From: Aldrovandia affinis
Taxonomy: Eukaryota > Chordata > Actinopteri > Notacanthiformes > Halosauridae
Direction: 5' to 3'
DNA: 64,000 nucleotides
NCBI GenBank assembly: GCA_029706075.1
Contig: JAINUG010000137.1
Coordinates: 1,677,501 to 1,741,500 of the forward strand
Within the stretch, counting starts at the first letter, position 1, and each line of letters opens with the position of its first letter. Made by a program: the position numbers and the translations under genes. Positions 22,671-35,506 of this stretch are shown in pieces. Below the pieces are notes generated by a model. The model made no database searches and was not told where the DNA came from. It was given only the letters and a program-made list of their open reading frames with translations.

Positions 22671-25600
22671 GTGGAAAACCACTGAGACTGACAACAGAAC
22701 AAAAGCCACTCTCTCAGCTTGAAATGATGAAATAAGATAAAAGAGGCCATCGCCCTGGTATGATATGATAAAAGAGGCCATCACCCTGGTATGCTATGAT
22801 AAAAAAGGCTCCTGCCTTGCGATATCTGTCCGTAAGTATCTTCATGCCCACCTGCTTGCTTCTCTTGGGCATGGTCCCTTCCCTTGCCGGAAACAGGACT
22901 CAAACCCGGCTTCCTACCTACAGAAGAATTACTCAAGTTGTCTAAGACATCGTCAAGGCCCTGCGTGCAGACATCATGGACTCCCATCATGTCTGCTCCC
23001 GTGTAAGTCCTGTCCATTCAACGCTTGGAAGGTTTTGTTCCGCTCTAAGCACACTAAGCAGGAAAGTCGGGGGGAGATGCTGGAGAATGCAGGCCTTTGA
23101 TGGCCATCTCTTCCTCTTTTTTCTTTTTTTTTCCGTGAAACTTGCCAGATGCTGACCCACCGCTTTGTTCAAAGGGGTCGGTGGCCTGTTTCTGGTCACA
23201 GGGTTTTAAATGGTGGCAGTGCGATGACCCCGGCACCCTCCAGCCCCTGCTCCTGGAGAGCTGGACTGCAAACACATGGGCATCCCCTCCAACCCTGTCC
23301 ACAGCAGAGCACTGATTCTGGGCTTTTGGGAGAGCACAGAAAGGGAACAAAAATAAGCATTAAATCCACAAGGCATTTCGGGTGAGATGAGAAAGGCCTA
23401 CATCATCAGTCCATGGTGCAGAGTTGACAGAGGTTTTTGAGATGGGATGGGTCTACAAATTCTGTTAGGAATCCAAAAATTGGAAGAAATAGGGTCACAA
23501 AAATTTGAAAAGAAAGGCAAACCAAAATGAGAATGAATAATGTTGACCAACAGTTGACCAAGCCTGGAAATGCAGCTTTCGATATAGTATTATGCTATAC
23601 AGTGTATTACTTGAAATGGATACGTGAAATGGAAGTAGTGAGCTTGCAACAAGGCCTTTGTTTTTAAAAATGTTTTTCAGTGAACAGGCCTAAGTAAACA
23701 TGGTTTTGCTAAGTGCTCCATATATTACTGAACATGTGACCAAACCAACTGGAGAGGAATTCAATGATGTCTGTCAATGATGCGGCATAGCAAGCAGTAC
23801 ATCTTGCAGGTGTTATAATTTTGTGAAATATCACTTTCACATTATTTTTCTTGAAAAAAGCCTCCAAAACTATCCCTTAGACTTAAGAGTACATAAATTA
23901 ATACATTAGTTAATAGAATTGGTTCATGGCCATATTGGTTCATGGTTCGAGGATTGGCCCCTGTTGACTGTCTTATAGTTTACCCAGCTCTTTTTTTTAC
24001 CCCCTGCATACCCCTCTGCATACTGGAGGGCTGGGTAGTGATGGGAGAGTGAGGATTCATCAAACCAAGAATGGGTGGAGCAACATTTTTTCATGCTTTC
24101 AGTCACTCACTGATTTGAACCAAATCCTTGTGTTTTGCTGTGCAGAGCAACATCTTTCTATTGGTTCAAACAAGTCAGTAATTGACAGCTCAGTGTAGCT
24201 CCACCCATGATGGGTGTTGATGAAACCTCGTTCTCCAATCACGAGGGCTTGGGTCACACCACACCCCCGGTCCTCTTCCTGCTACCCTAGTGGGGGCCCA
24301 GGCCACCCCTGTCACCCCTGCCACCCTGTTCCCATGGCCACTGCTGCCCTGCAGCCAAGCAAACACACAGAGCCCAGTGGAAGGACAGCCACAAAGCCAA
24401 CACATCCTCCCATTCTCTGCGCTTTGACCCCACAAATTCCCACTCAAACAGACCTTTTTACTGGACCTCTCAGATTCATAAGATAATGAGGTCATCAGTG
24501 TGACAGTTTAACCTCTGCGTTTCCCCATCACCATGCTAAGGTAAATAGGTACCTGGACAGGAACAGCGTCATCATTGCTTACAGCACAGTAACTATAGTC
24601 TCCTTCTTCAGCGTTGTGTATTAACATGGTTTGTCATACGTTATGATTTTATTGATAATATTCAGTCGCAGATGAAAGCGAGGCTCCTTGTATGAGTGAT
24701 TGAGGCAGTGTGTTTTGTTGTGTGAGGGAGGCTACCTTCTAAGAAATGCCTCAGTTTAAAATTCATTCATTCATTAATTCATTAATTCACAGGAATATAA
24801 TCAAACTTAAAGAAATGGAAAGGAGGTGTGTGGAAAAAGCAGTTTGCATGAAAGTTTACTCCTACTACTATACATTACTAATATTCATAATTATAATTAA
24901 GTTAAGTGACTTATTTTAATCTACAACATTGCTGTATCCATAGCCAAAACAGGAAAGAAAAAGCAAAAGCAAAAGAAAGTTATTTTTTTGGAATGTGTCA
25001 TAGCAGGTGTAAACCGATTCCACGTCTCCATATTTACCCTGAACACGGACCTTGGAACTGCCCAAGAGGCAGGAGCGTAGTGAGTCATTGGAACAAGGCT
25101 CTGACCTTAAACATAGAGTGCACAGATGTACCCAACGCAGAGAGAGGGATCAGCACTGTGAGATATGTGAGAGAGTGGGAAAAGGGAGGGAACATGGAGC
25201 CGGAATGGGCGGTGGGGGAGAAGTCATACATTCCGGGTTAATGCGTCCGAAAATCGATTCCGCCCCGGCTTCCGGCACGGTGTCCCAGCTTCAAAGCATT
25301 CCGGGGTGCACACCGTGGTCTGGGGTGGGGGCGGGGGGGGATCCCGGCTGGAGATGAACAAAGCTGTCAGTGTGCAAATGGGAGCCTCGCTGGGTCTTCA
25401 CATAGCGGTCACATCTGGAAAACATCTGCTCTGCCCATTTGCTGTCAATGGACCCCAGACCTTGCCTTTATTTATTTTTTTAAAATGTTCCTCCCAAAGG
25501 AAGTTCAAATGCAATCAGACCCCCAAAAAAAGGGCCTAGGTTTCTGACTTGCTTTCGGCCCAATCAAGGCCTCATCAGAGGGACAGTTTAATTATGCTCG

Positions 25601-27515
25601 TTCGCAGAACCATGTCAAACAAGTTGCAGGCCACAGCTCACCGCGTTTCCTGGGGGAATCGGAGCAATCCTTAAAATGGCTGACGTGAATTACATTCTTT
25701 CCCAGCAGGGATATTTCTCAGGGGCTAGCAATTACCGAAATGCTTGTTATAGCAGTAAGTGGTGTGTGTAATATTGCTAGATGATGCCAGTGTATTGTAC
25801 TGTGTTTGTTCAGTGATCAAGAATTATCCTGAAGCACAATGCAAAGACTAGCCGTAGAAGCATTGAGACTGAGATTTCTTTGGAATCTAAAATACACTGT
25901 AAAGCGTGCCTTGCAACTCTTTGGTTTGAAACTGTAGACGGTAAACACACGTCTGCACCATTTCAGGGCACGTACGTGTCCCGTTCCTCCCCCGCTGGTT
26001 TAACGATACAGCGTGCACTTTCGCTGTGACTACCGAAACGATAGCTTTCACCACGTTCTGAAGTGGTCACAGGTGGCCCACAAGAGCAGTAACTAATTCA
26101 GTGAAACCCTCATTACGCTGGCACCCGGTCATTTATTTCAGCAGGCTTTCGTGGCCACTGAACTGGCAGCGTCTCGTTTGAACGGTTAAGAATATTTATG
26201 AGGTGCTTTGGCAACATGGAGCTAAAAAGAAAAGACAATCTTTGAAATGTTTCCCCCCATCTTTTTAAGTGCGAAAGGAAATAAAGAGCATAAAATGATC
26301 GACAGTCCGAAGAAGAAATCCAAAGGTTGTTGTTGTGTCTCTGTCCAGACCCAGCACAGAAGCATTGTCCCCTCTCCCATGCGTACATATCGCTCTGTAT
26401 GGCACGAGTCCTCGAAAAACCAGTTTCAGGATGTGCTAATCCATGTCCTTGGCATCCTCACAAATGACATTTCACCATTAGGACACCCCGCAGCTCTGTG
26501 TTGTGACAGAGAGAGGAATATGCTGGGTAGTAGGATGTCATGTAATGCCATTAACAGAAGTTCCCAGTACACACTAGGAAATCATTATTGAAATCAACAG
26601 GAGGCTTCAAGCCCCTCTTTTGAAAGATCATTTTATATTTGCTTATTTTTGTCGTTGCTTCTCTTTTCTCCTCTTAAAAACTTCACCGTGACGGTTAGGT
26701 TCTCCTCATTCACCCGAGGTCAGTGTAGCCATTATCCGGTACTCTGCATGTGCACACACTTCCCACACATCATTAAGAATCGTTAGACGTAAAACCTTAA
26801 TTGTTTTGCTTTTAATCCACTAATTATTTTATCCTTTTAGATTTGTTTAGGATCAACAGTATTGGGAATGCTGCCAAAACAGGTATGCAAATATACACTA
26901 ATTACGTTGTACGAACAGTTCCTCGTATTTAACAAAGAACTAACACCTGTGGCGATTGAAAAAGAAACACTGAAGGAGAATCATTGGGAAACAGTATTTA
27001 TGGGAACGTTGATTTATCAGCGTTGGCTGTGTTGAGTCAGAGGTCCCTGGTTGCTTTGAGAACGTGTGAATGTAAGAATGAGGGACTTGTTCCATCTTAG
27101 CTGCACACTTCCTCATCTGAACGACCTTTGACAGCGTGGAGCTGGCCATCCACAGATAAAGCTGTTTTCGCAAGTGCCGGAAAGCCAAAGTGCAGATCTT
27201 GTGCTTTCAAATGAAAGCAGACACTTCCTCTGTGCTGAGTGGCCCACTGTCTCACCCCGTACCTCAGCAGCCGCCCACATACACCGGCTCCGATGCGGAG
27301 AGATATCCTGTATCACAGAAGCCATAAAAAATAAAAATAAACATTTTATATTAACCGGCTCACTGACTAAGCTGTTCTGTCATCTTTGATTGGGATTGGG
27401 GTGAACACCTTTTAAATGATTATAGCAAACAACAAGCTGAGGAGATTAAAGTGAAGGTGGGGCTTAGACTCTTCTTTTTTTTTTTTACACATGGGTGATT
27501 TTCTCATTGTTAAAG
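22671..27515. other. Intergenic, no gene recognised
   Basis: A duplicated AAAGAGGCCATC(G/A)CCCTGGTATG unit lies at about 22738-22797. A poly-T/CT patch is at 23108-23135. Blocks at 24190-24480 and 25540-25760 look unique. Many frames of 60-110 codons occur but none shows a domain or splice context I can support. Confidence 0.45.
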
Positions 27516-27835
27516 TCAAGTCAAGTCAAGTAGTTTTATTATCAAATCACAGATTATACAAGTATAACGCGGTGAATGAAATTCTTGTGTCAGAAAAACG
27601 CCCGACAGCAAACAGCAGTTATAGCACTATATAAATAAACTATAAGTAGAACATAAATAAAAATTAAGCTAAAAACGGTGCAAAATTTAAACTATAAGTA
27701 TACATTAAACATAAGTAAAAAATTAAAGCTAAAAAACTAGCTTTAATTAACCTATGGAAAATACAGATTAAACTGAGCAAGTGCAAATGACAGCATTCTG
27801 TACAGACTATATAAAGTACATGATTCAGCCTGATA
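27516..27835 (-). mobile_element. Retroposon 3' end with (CAAGT)n tail, minus strand
   Basis: AAGTCAAGTCAAGTCAAGTA followed by TTTTATTATCAAATCACAGA and GGTGAATGAAATTCTTGTGT is a very common fish retroposon end, here in minus orientation (its tail is at the left). The remainder is A/T-rich and internally repetitive (TATAAGTA, ATTAAGCTAAAAA). There is no coding part. Confidence 0.55.
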
Positions 27836-27879
27836 ACATCAGGCTACTTCTATTGGGCATAATTGTTTAAACGTACATA

Positions 27880-28602
27880 TAGGTAACTGTCAAAATAAAG
27901 GAGGCGCCAAGATAAAGTGTTTTAATAGGGTGCTGGGCCACAACGAGCCACCAGAACAGTTTCAATCCGCCTTGGCATAGATTCTACAAGTGTCCGGAAC
28001 TCTATTGGAGGGATGCAACTCCATTCTTACATGAGAAACTTCATCATTTGGTGTTTTGTTGGTGCTGGAAAACACTGCTGTCTCAGGCACCGTTCCAGAA
28101 TCTCCCATAAGTGTTCAATTGGGTTGAGATCTGATGATTGCAACAGCCATGGCATATGCTTAACTTAATTTCATCAAACCATTCAGTGAGCACTCGTGCC
28201 CTGTGGACGGGGGCATTGTCCTCCTGGAAGAGACCACTCCCATCAGGATAGAAATGCTTCACCACAGGATCACTCAGAATGGCTTTGTATTTATTGGTGT
28301 TTACCCTGACCCTCTAAGGCAGGGGTGTCAATCTCATTCCATCGAGGGCCGAGTGTATGCAGGTTTCTGTTGTAACCAATGCACTACAACAGGTTATTTC
28401 AATTAGGTTACCTCCTTAGTTGAAGAAGTGAGCTAATTAGTGAAATCACCTGGTGATTGGAATGAGTTTGATGGAATGAGTTTGACACCTGTGCTCTAAG
28501 ATGTTGAGTGAACCTAAACCATGGCAGGAAAATGCACCCCACACCATAACAGAGCCTCCAGAGCCCTTCATTTACTCAAGTGTTTCCCTCTATTTTGCCA
28601 GT
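27880..28602 (-). pseudogene. Tc1/mariner transposase relic, minus strand
   Basis: The minus strand reads a broken DDE transposase. The segment around 28083-28265 includes FYPDGSGLFQEDNAPVHRAR followed by VLTEWFDE, which holds the second catalytic Asp region (EDN) of Tc1-like enzymes. The left end (AGGTAACTGTCAAAATAAAG) fits the element's terminal region. Frame breaks and a nested 174-bp MITE (28320-28493) inactivate it, and the N-terminal part is missing. Confidence 0.8.
28320..28493. mobile_element. hAT-like MITE nested in the Tc1 relic, 174 bp
   Basis: Terminal inverted repeats of 21 bp with three mismatches (CAGGGGTGTCAATCTCATTC / GAATGAGTTTGACACCTGTG). It is flanked by CTCTAAGG and CTCTAAGA (7 of 8), as expected for an hAT insertion. 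Removing it makes the Tc1 relic continuous, so it came later. Confidence 0.8.
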
Positions 28603-29088
28603 GACCTGTATATTATTATAATTTATATGTGTTGGGTTAAATGCATTGGCACTTGACTTGTAACTCTAAGGGCATTGTTGTCCTGCAGAACCCAGAGCCA
28701 GATGGTGCAGAAGACAAGCCCAGGGGTAGAAAGGCTCAGCGTGTTGGACACATTTCTGTGAGATACGGAGTGCTGGGAGCAGAGGGAGATATTCTTCACA
28801 CTCTGAATGAAGTGAAGTGAAGGGAAGGGGCTGTGCACAATGGGAGGGGACCCCAGATAAAGAGGCAGGCATGAGGCAGCCCGTACTCTGACCTAATTCT
28901 GCGGATGAGGAAACGGCTGTCACATCCATCCCAGGAGCACGGCGGTGAGTCATCGCGGCGCACAGACTCTATTACCCAGAGTGCTTTTAATACCCAGAAA
29001 GCACTATGAGCTGTTTGGGCCGCTTCTCAAACCGAGATGAGATCCAATCCAAGCTCGGAGACCTATAAATCTCAACAACAAGCCTCTG
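28603..29088. other. Intergenic, no gene recognised
   Basis: Unique-looking sequence with chance frames only. Confidence 0.4.
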
Positions 29089-29470
29089 AACCTTAAGATT
29101 TACGGCCACAGATAAGATGAGAAGCACCTTCCCGAACAACTATAAACTCGTACTTATTCATGCATACTTATTAACGAGGGAGAAACCATTTGTGAAAGAT
29201 CGCTCTTTGTAGCATATGAGAAGAGATTCCGCTTTTTATATTGGCCAAATCAGAAGGGTAACATTGTTTTTGCCTTTGAACCTTCAGATTTACGGCCACA
29301 GATAAGATAAGAAACACCTTCCCAAACAACTATATAAACTTGTACTTATTAATACATACTTATTAATAAGTGAGAAAACATTTGTGAAAGATCGCTCTTG
29401 TAGCGTATGAGAAGAGGTTCCGCTTTTTATATTGGCCAAATCAGAAGGGTAACAGTGTTTTTGCTTTGTA
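29089..29470 (+). repeat. 190-bp tandem duplication
   Basis: Two head-to-tail copies with period 190 (CTT(A/C)AGATTTACGGCCACAG at 29092 and 29282). Both run through GTGAAAGATCGCTCTTTGTAG and TTGGCCAAATCAGAAGGGTA. They differ by scattered substitutions and 1-2 base indels (about 90% identity by eye). Confidence 0.85.
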
Positions 29471-32400
29471 AGTGCCTTTGCTGCATAATTATTTTCAGCT
29501 ATTATTTTACATTTATGTTTTTGTTTGGTATCAGACAAAACTATTATTTAATCTTCTTTAAAAAGCGTGACAATTCTACATTTTGCAAAGTCATTCACTA
29601 CCTGTAATTTCACTTGGTGTGTTGAGCCTATGTTGTTATTAATGTGTTTGTTTTTGCCACACTTCCCCTCCAATATAATCAGGGTGAAAGAAACCAGAAC
29701 ACGTACAGTAGAACTCTGGAACCGTTCGTTAGGAAACGCAGCTCCTTACGTAAGACACCATAGACTGATGAGTCATCGTAATAAACTGTGGGTTATACCT
29801 CCTGACACTGCAGTGTGGACAGTGTGGGGTCTGTTCTGACTGGGTGTTATCAGGACACACATTCAGCTCCCTTTCTGTAAAATGTGTCTCATTCTGGTGA
29901 GAAAAACCTCAGGTAGAGACAAACTCGGAAGAGAGGAGAGAGCAGCCTTGTGCATAGTTTACAGCACCTTCTGGATTGATCATATCGGAGACTCTTGAAC
30001 TCAACGCTGAAAGTAAAAAATAAAAAACAAAACAAAAAGCTTGTACCAGCTGTGGTGTGAAGATGCATCGAAGATTAGGTCCAGAAACTCTCCATGTACA
30101 GGCAAACTGAGGGCATTAAACAGGAGAGCCTTTAGTTCTGCGGTCTCTCCACACTGTGCACTTGTGTGTCTCGGAGGATCCAAGGCTGTTCTAGCTATGG
30201 GTGTTCTGTTCTGTCCTGTTCTGTTCTGTTCTTCTCTGTATGTCCTGGTTTTAGTCACGCCCCTTCATGAATATTCATACAGGAACAGGAAGTCATAACA
30301 TCGCATCCTTCAACAATGGCAGACAGAGGCTGCATTTCCAGTGTTGAAGCATGCTGAGCTTAATGCCCTGGAATATCAGTCCAGCAGGGATATTTCCCTG
30401 TCCCCCCCACCCTAAGGCTCTTTCCCCTCCAGGGACTGTGGAGACGAGGTCATCAGCTTTGACCTGCCCCTGTCTGCCCCCCCCCCCCAGGAAGTACAGG
30501 GGGAAATACGCTCCAGCACTGTGCTCAGGTCAGCCCCCCAACGGTGATTTTCTGACAGATGCAAATTTGTCGAGCGGCGGGCATGGGTGTAACGCATCAG
30601 AGCAGGAAACTATTAACATGGCATTACACGGCAGATGTAGGGCAGGAAATTACATTTCACAGTCCCTGAGAAAGTGATGTCACAGTCTTCCCTGTGGGTA
30701 ATTAATTATCACTGCCTTCCGTCTGCAGGGCAGGCGAACGGGAGTGGGAGGGGAGGGGGAGTTTAGGGGTCACAGGGGGTGGAGAATATAGGCAGGCAGG
30801 GTAGTGAGTGAGTGAGTGGTAGGGTGGCCAGCTGAGAGCATGAAAGATCCAACTTAATCCATTTTTCACAGTGCCACAGAGCAGAGGCTGGGCCTATCTC
30901 TTCCCCTGTTTTTAATCTGTTTTCTATTTTGGGTCATCAGCCTTCCAGATCTCCGCTGCTGCAAGCGTGGTTAAGCCTAGGAACGCACAACAAAAAACAC
31001 GCCTTACAGTTCAGGATAAATTGAGGGTATGTGAAGTATTTGGAGTTCGTACCAACTGAAAAACAACTTGGCTGTGTCCTCTGAGCCCTGCGCACAGTAA
31101 TACTCTATTTTAAAACTCGTAAAGTTTGTTTACAGTGAGATTTTGGCTTCAATGCCTTTCCGTGGAGCCGTTGGAGATGGAACTGACATACCACTGTGAG
31201 CTTTGAAATGTGGGACTTGTTTTGGGTGTCATCACCTTGGGGGTGCGGCAGTGATTTCTGAGTTATGTGGCGCGGCCAAGTAAACACTGAGTTAAATGTG
31301 CTTGTTCTCACCATCGTTCCCCATCTTCCCATTTCGCCCAGTGTCGTTCTTGCCTTGGGTGGTCATGCCACTTTTGTTTCTGGCTGCTTCTTTGTCGTTG
31401 TGGTTCTGCTAGAAACAGCTGCTGGAAAAATCTGTGCTGGTGAATGGTCATTTTTCATCGGCCGTTGGCAGTCACTCTTGTACGTTTGACTTGACGTGAA
31501 ACCCAACACTCGGCGAATTCTGTCAAAAATGTTTTGACTTGCAAGAAATGTAATCACGGGCTCAGAGGCTCTCACGGGAGCAATTACCGTAGCCGGCTCG
31601 AACACCTGAAGCACTGCGAGATCTGTTCTCGCAAAGTATGTGCCTTTTCAGCATTACTCGCACTCTTCGACGGACTTGTTAGCTCTAGTCTCTGCGCTGA
31701 ATTGGGGCTAAGCTCATATTGTGCATTCTTTGGCTCCGCACTGGTAATCTGGCCCACTCAGGAAGAGGTGGCCTGCATCTTCACCGTCGGGTGAGAGAAA
31801 CGTGTCTACGCTAGTTTCTGACATGCGATGGAAACTCGTGCACTTCATCAACTGTCAACTTGACACCGCGAGAGAGAGCGGAGGAGCACGCACTGTTTCC
31901 CAACCCAGGCTCACTGCATGTGACCGAACAGGAGGATAAGAAGCATGCCCAATCACGAACAAAGCTAATCTGGGTTAACCGTTTCTTTCGTGGAGATCCA
32001 TAAAGTAGCCAGTTTTTCATGTTGCATTTTCTTTCTCACCATGTGTAATGCGCTCAGTCGATAGTGTGACATTTCTTTGCTTAGTGGCAGTGTAAAATTC
32101 AGCCTTAAATGTCTTGAGCACTAGGGTAAGGTTCACCAGGCAGTAAAGCTGTCCTTCACCCAGCACAACAGGGGGAATATCGCTTACCTTACCTTAATCT
32201 CTGGTTAATATTTAAACCACAGACTCAGTGGGCGAATCGTTAGCATCCCTATCAATAAACTGCCTTCACAGGCTGCACCCCAGAGACAGAGAAACAAAGG
32301 GGGCAGCCCCCTGCCCCCCCCCCCCCACACCTCCCCTCTTTGGCAGACGGAGTGCCTTTTCCCAGTGTTCTCCCTGAACACACACACTCCGCTGCCAAAA

Positions 32401-32836
32401 CTGCCAGTAAAACGTGTGGCTCCAGAACGGGAGTTTTTACGACTATCAACAGACCGTTAATCTGCAGTGGAACTGATAAAGGCAGCGGCACGCAGAGGTC
32501 TGAGCGATTGGGCTGGAACACGCCGTCCTGCCAGTGCCCCGGTCCTTCCTACTCCTGCACATTTGACCTGAAGTGTGGCATTGGGCCTGAAACCGCCACT
32601 GCAGAACCTCTCAACCCGGGGAAAGGGCTCTTAAAAATGACCAAATCACAAAACCTCTTCTCACTGGCCAGCGGTGGAATATACGTGTTTTCTTGTTTTT
32701 GTTGGTTTAGTTAATTACGGCATTAATTAATTACTTTAGCCCCCCTCCAAAAAAAAACTATGTACAGCAATGACAGCAGTGTAGTAAAATGGAAAGGGGT
32801 AGAATTTTGTACAACCAAACTTTGATTGTATGGGTG
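29471..32836. other. Intergenic, no gene recognised
   Basis: Simple repeats seen: (TGTTC)n at about 30205-30235 and poly-C runs at 30478-30489 and 32317-32327. The rest is unique-looking with chance frames. Confidence 0.45.
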
Positions 32837-32844
32837 CTTTCCAG

Positions 32845-33980
32845 CATTGGTTTCCAAACTTTTTTTCAGGCGACCCACTTTAACCAGATGGTTCACCCAC
32901 ACGACCCAATAATAACTAGCTAACTGTATGACTCTGCGCTATAAATCTGATGGCTTATTTGCAATAATTGCATCACAAAAAAACCCTTCAACAGGATACT
33001 TACTTCTGGATTGAGTGCTCCTCTTTCGAAACCCCATTGACATCAAGAGCATGTGCTACATCTTGCTTTATTACAAACATTGCCATAGCGATTGGTATAA
33101 ACAGAGTCATTTGTCAAAATCTAGACAGATATTGCTATCGAATGAATATATACTCACAATTTACAGTCACTTCTAGCTTGAAAAGGAAAAACCACTGAAA
33201 AAACAGTCCTGTGATTCTGACAAGCATTCATATCCTAAAATTATACACTCGCTGTGCCAAATTTGATTCAACACAAGAACTGCAGCTGTTTTGCCCTTGC
33301 ATGGAACTGTATTTAGTAAAACAACTTAAATTCACATGTCGCAAACAACTTGGCCTTCCAGAATACCATGGCACTGGGTAAAAGAGAGAAGAATTGACTT
33401 TGAGAAAAATGTTGTCAGCTAGCTAGCTATCGGGAATGGAAAACATTACATTATTGTGGCAAACTTGTGTTTAAAGACAGTTTAAAATACAACGAGCAGC
33501 AGTCATTATAGTAGCTATATGATGTTATCAAATGTTTAATAGCGAGCAAGATGGTATCAGCCGGCCAAGCACTGCTAGTCCACAATCCACAAAACACAGA
33601 TCCCTGTCAGAATCACACAATTATTTAAAACATACTTATCCAAACAACCTTTTCAATTTGCGTTTGTAAGACATCATTCGTGTTTAATTTCACTCACTTC
33701 TCTTAGCAAGCAAATTTCCAGAATGCTGCTTTGAAGTGCTGACCAGAAGTAATGGCATGAACAGTATGCGGAAAAAGCTAGGGTCATAAAAAAGTGATAT
33801 TTTTAAAAATATATTGTACTATTATACGCCACTAGTGTGAGCAAGTTTAGAGTGACCAGCGCAAAGGCAGGGTATCCTGGCCTCTGGGCTACAGAATTGG
33901 GCCAGTGTTTATTTAAAGGAGCGGGGATTGATTTTGCTGACCCACCCGAAGGTCGTGACCCCCCACCTGGAAACCCACTG
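32845..33980. mobile_element. Non-autonomous hAT-like element, 1.1 kb
   Basis: The left end CATTGGTTTCCAAACTTTTT and the right end ACCTGGAAACCCACTG are inverted repeats of the hAT 'CAGTGG(T)TTCC' type, with inner complementary CGACCCAC / GTCGTGACCC blocks. Flanks CTTTCCAG and CTTTACAG (32837-32844 and 33981-33988) match 7 of 8. The 1.1-kb interior has no long frame and no transposase motif, so it depended on an enzyme from elsewhere. Confidence 0.75.
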
Positions 33981-33988
33981 CTTTACAG

Positions 33989-35506
33989 GACCTGTTTTTA
34001 GGCTGTTGAGTCTGCTTGTCCTTCATGAAAAAAACACACAAATTCTGCACATGTGAATGACAAGTGGCTTTTTTAATATATATTTGTATATTTCACACAT
34101 GATTCACATATATACTACACATTTCCACATGTATACCACATATTTAAGCCTCATGAGCCTCAAGGACTATTTGTTTTTGTTTTCTCTGTATCCCACCATT
34201 TTCCAGGAGTTCACCTTGACCGCCTTTTAAGGGGTCAGGGAATAATTTTCCAGTTTCCCCACATTGGCTCCAGTGGTTTTCTGGTTTTTTGATTCCCTCT
34301 GGAAAATGCCAATTGTGAAGCATTGTGTGACAACCTGTTTGTAAATGGCGCTATACAAAAATAAAGATTGATTGATTGATTGATTGATATTGTCACATGT
34401 CGTCATAGTGACTTCACAGGCACTTACATATGATCACACATATACATGTGTTTTTGGACATTTCACGTGTGAAATTCATGTGAATTTGTCTGCTCTTTTA
34501 AAAAAGAAATGTATCTCTCTCGTCCTGGCCCTGTTCTTCATGACTTGCCTTTCTGCTTCTCCTCTCACCTTCACACCCTGCTTGTTTTTGCCATATGCAC
34601 ATTAAGGTGTTTTTTATATTTCGTTGTCACCAGTTTTGCGGTGTAAACCCCCCCCTCTGTGGGTGTGTATTTATTCACCAACTTTCTGTTCTCTGTTCTC
34701 TCCCAGCCTTCCGCTAATGTGTGGCATGCTCAGCATTATCACTTCCTATTTTTCATCCTCCTTCTCCCCCCCTCTCTCTCTCTCTTCCTCTCTCTTTCTC
34801 CTTCCTCTCTCTCTCCCACTCCCCCTCCTCTCCCCTCTCTTCTCTCTCTCTCTCCCTCACATCCTCCTCTCTCTCCCCCTCCCTCTCTCTTCCTCTCTCT
34901 CTCCCCCTCTCTCTCTCTCTGTCTCTCTCCCTCTCCTTCTCCCTCCCCTCGGTTTTGTACATTTTCTTTTTAATTTTCAGTTACATTTTTTAAATTTAAA
35001 TCATTATCATGCTCCTATCTGAAGGGAGTTACAAATGAACCCCCACTTTGTTCTTTCTGATCTGTATGTGTTTGCAGATCACTGAACATAAGCGATTTAG
35101 CTATGCAAATTAGCACTTAGGTATAGAATAAATAGGCAGGCCTTTATGGGTATCAATTATCTACGAGTGGGTTAGAGAATGCTAACATGAATAATAATCA
35201 TGTATATTTCCTGTGCATTACAATCATTAAGGCTTTGCATGGAGTTAACCCATTTTTAAAGACTTCTCCACAATGCTCAATTTCACTTCACTGAAGCACT
35301 GTGAAATCATCCTCACAGCAGAGGCAGGGGGCCCCAGAGAGGAGGCCTGATGGGGCTTCAGCCTCAGAGGGCCGGTGGGTCCAGCCTGCATGTCCTCTGA
35401 GGTATAAGCCGCACTGGGAGAAGCACACGCACACTGCCCACTAAGAGGAGCACAGAACATCCTAAAGACCAGGCCTGTGGGCGGTGGCAGGGGGGGGGAG
35501 TTGTTT
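33989..35506. other. Intergenic; retroposon tail and pyrimidine tract
   Basis: At about 34320-34388, GTGTGACAACCTGTTTGTAA, GGCGCTATACAAAAATAAAG and (ATTG)n form the 3' end of a fish retroposon. At 34758-34950 there is a long CT-rich low-complexity tract that keeps several frames open without being a gene. Nothing else recognised. Confidence 0.6.
34758..34950 (+). repeat. CT-rich polypyrimidine tract
   Basis: About 190 bp of imperfect (CT)n with CCTCT and CCCCCT interruptions. All three plus-strand frames stay open as Ser/Leu/Pro repeats and the minus strand as Arg/Glu repeats. Confidence 0.9.

Noticed and set aside
34624-35022. Ser/Leu/Pro-rich 132-codon frame
   Set aside because: Translation of a CT microsatellite; all frames are open for the same reason.
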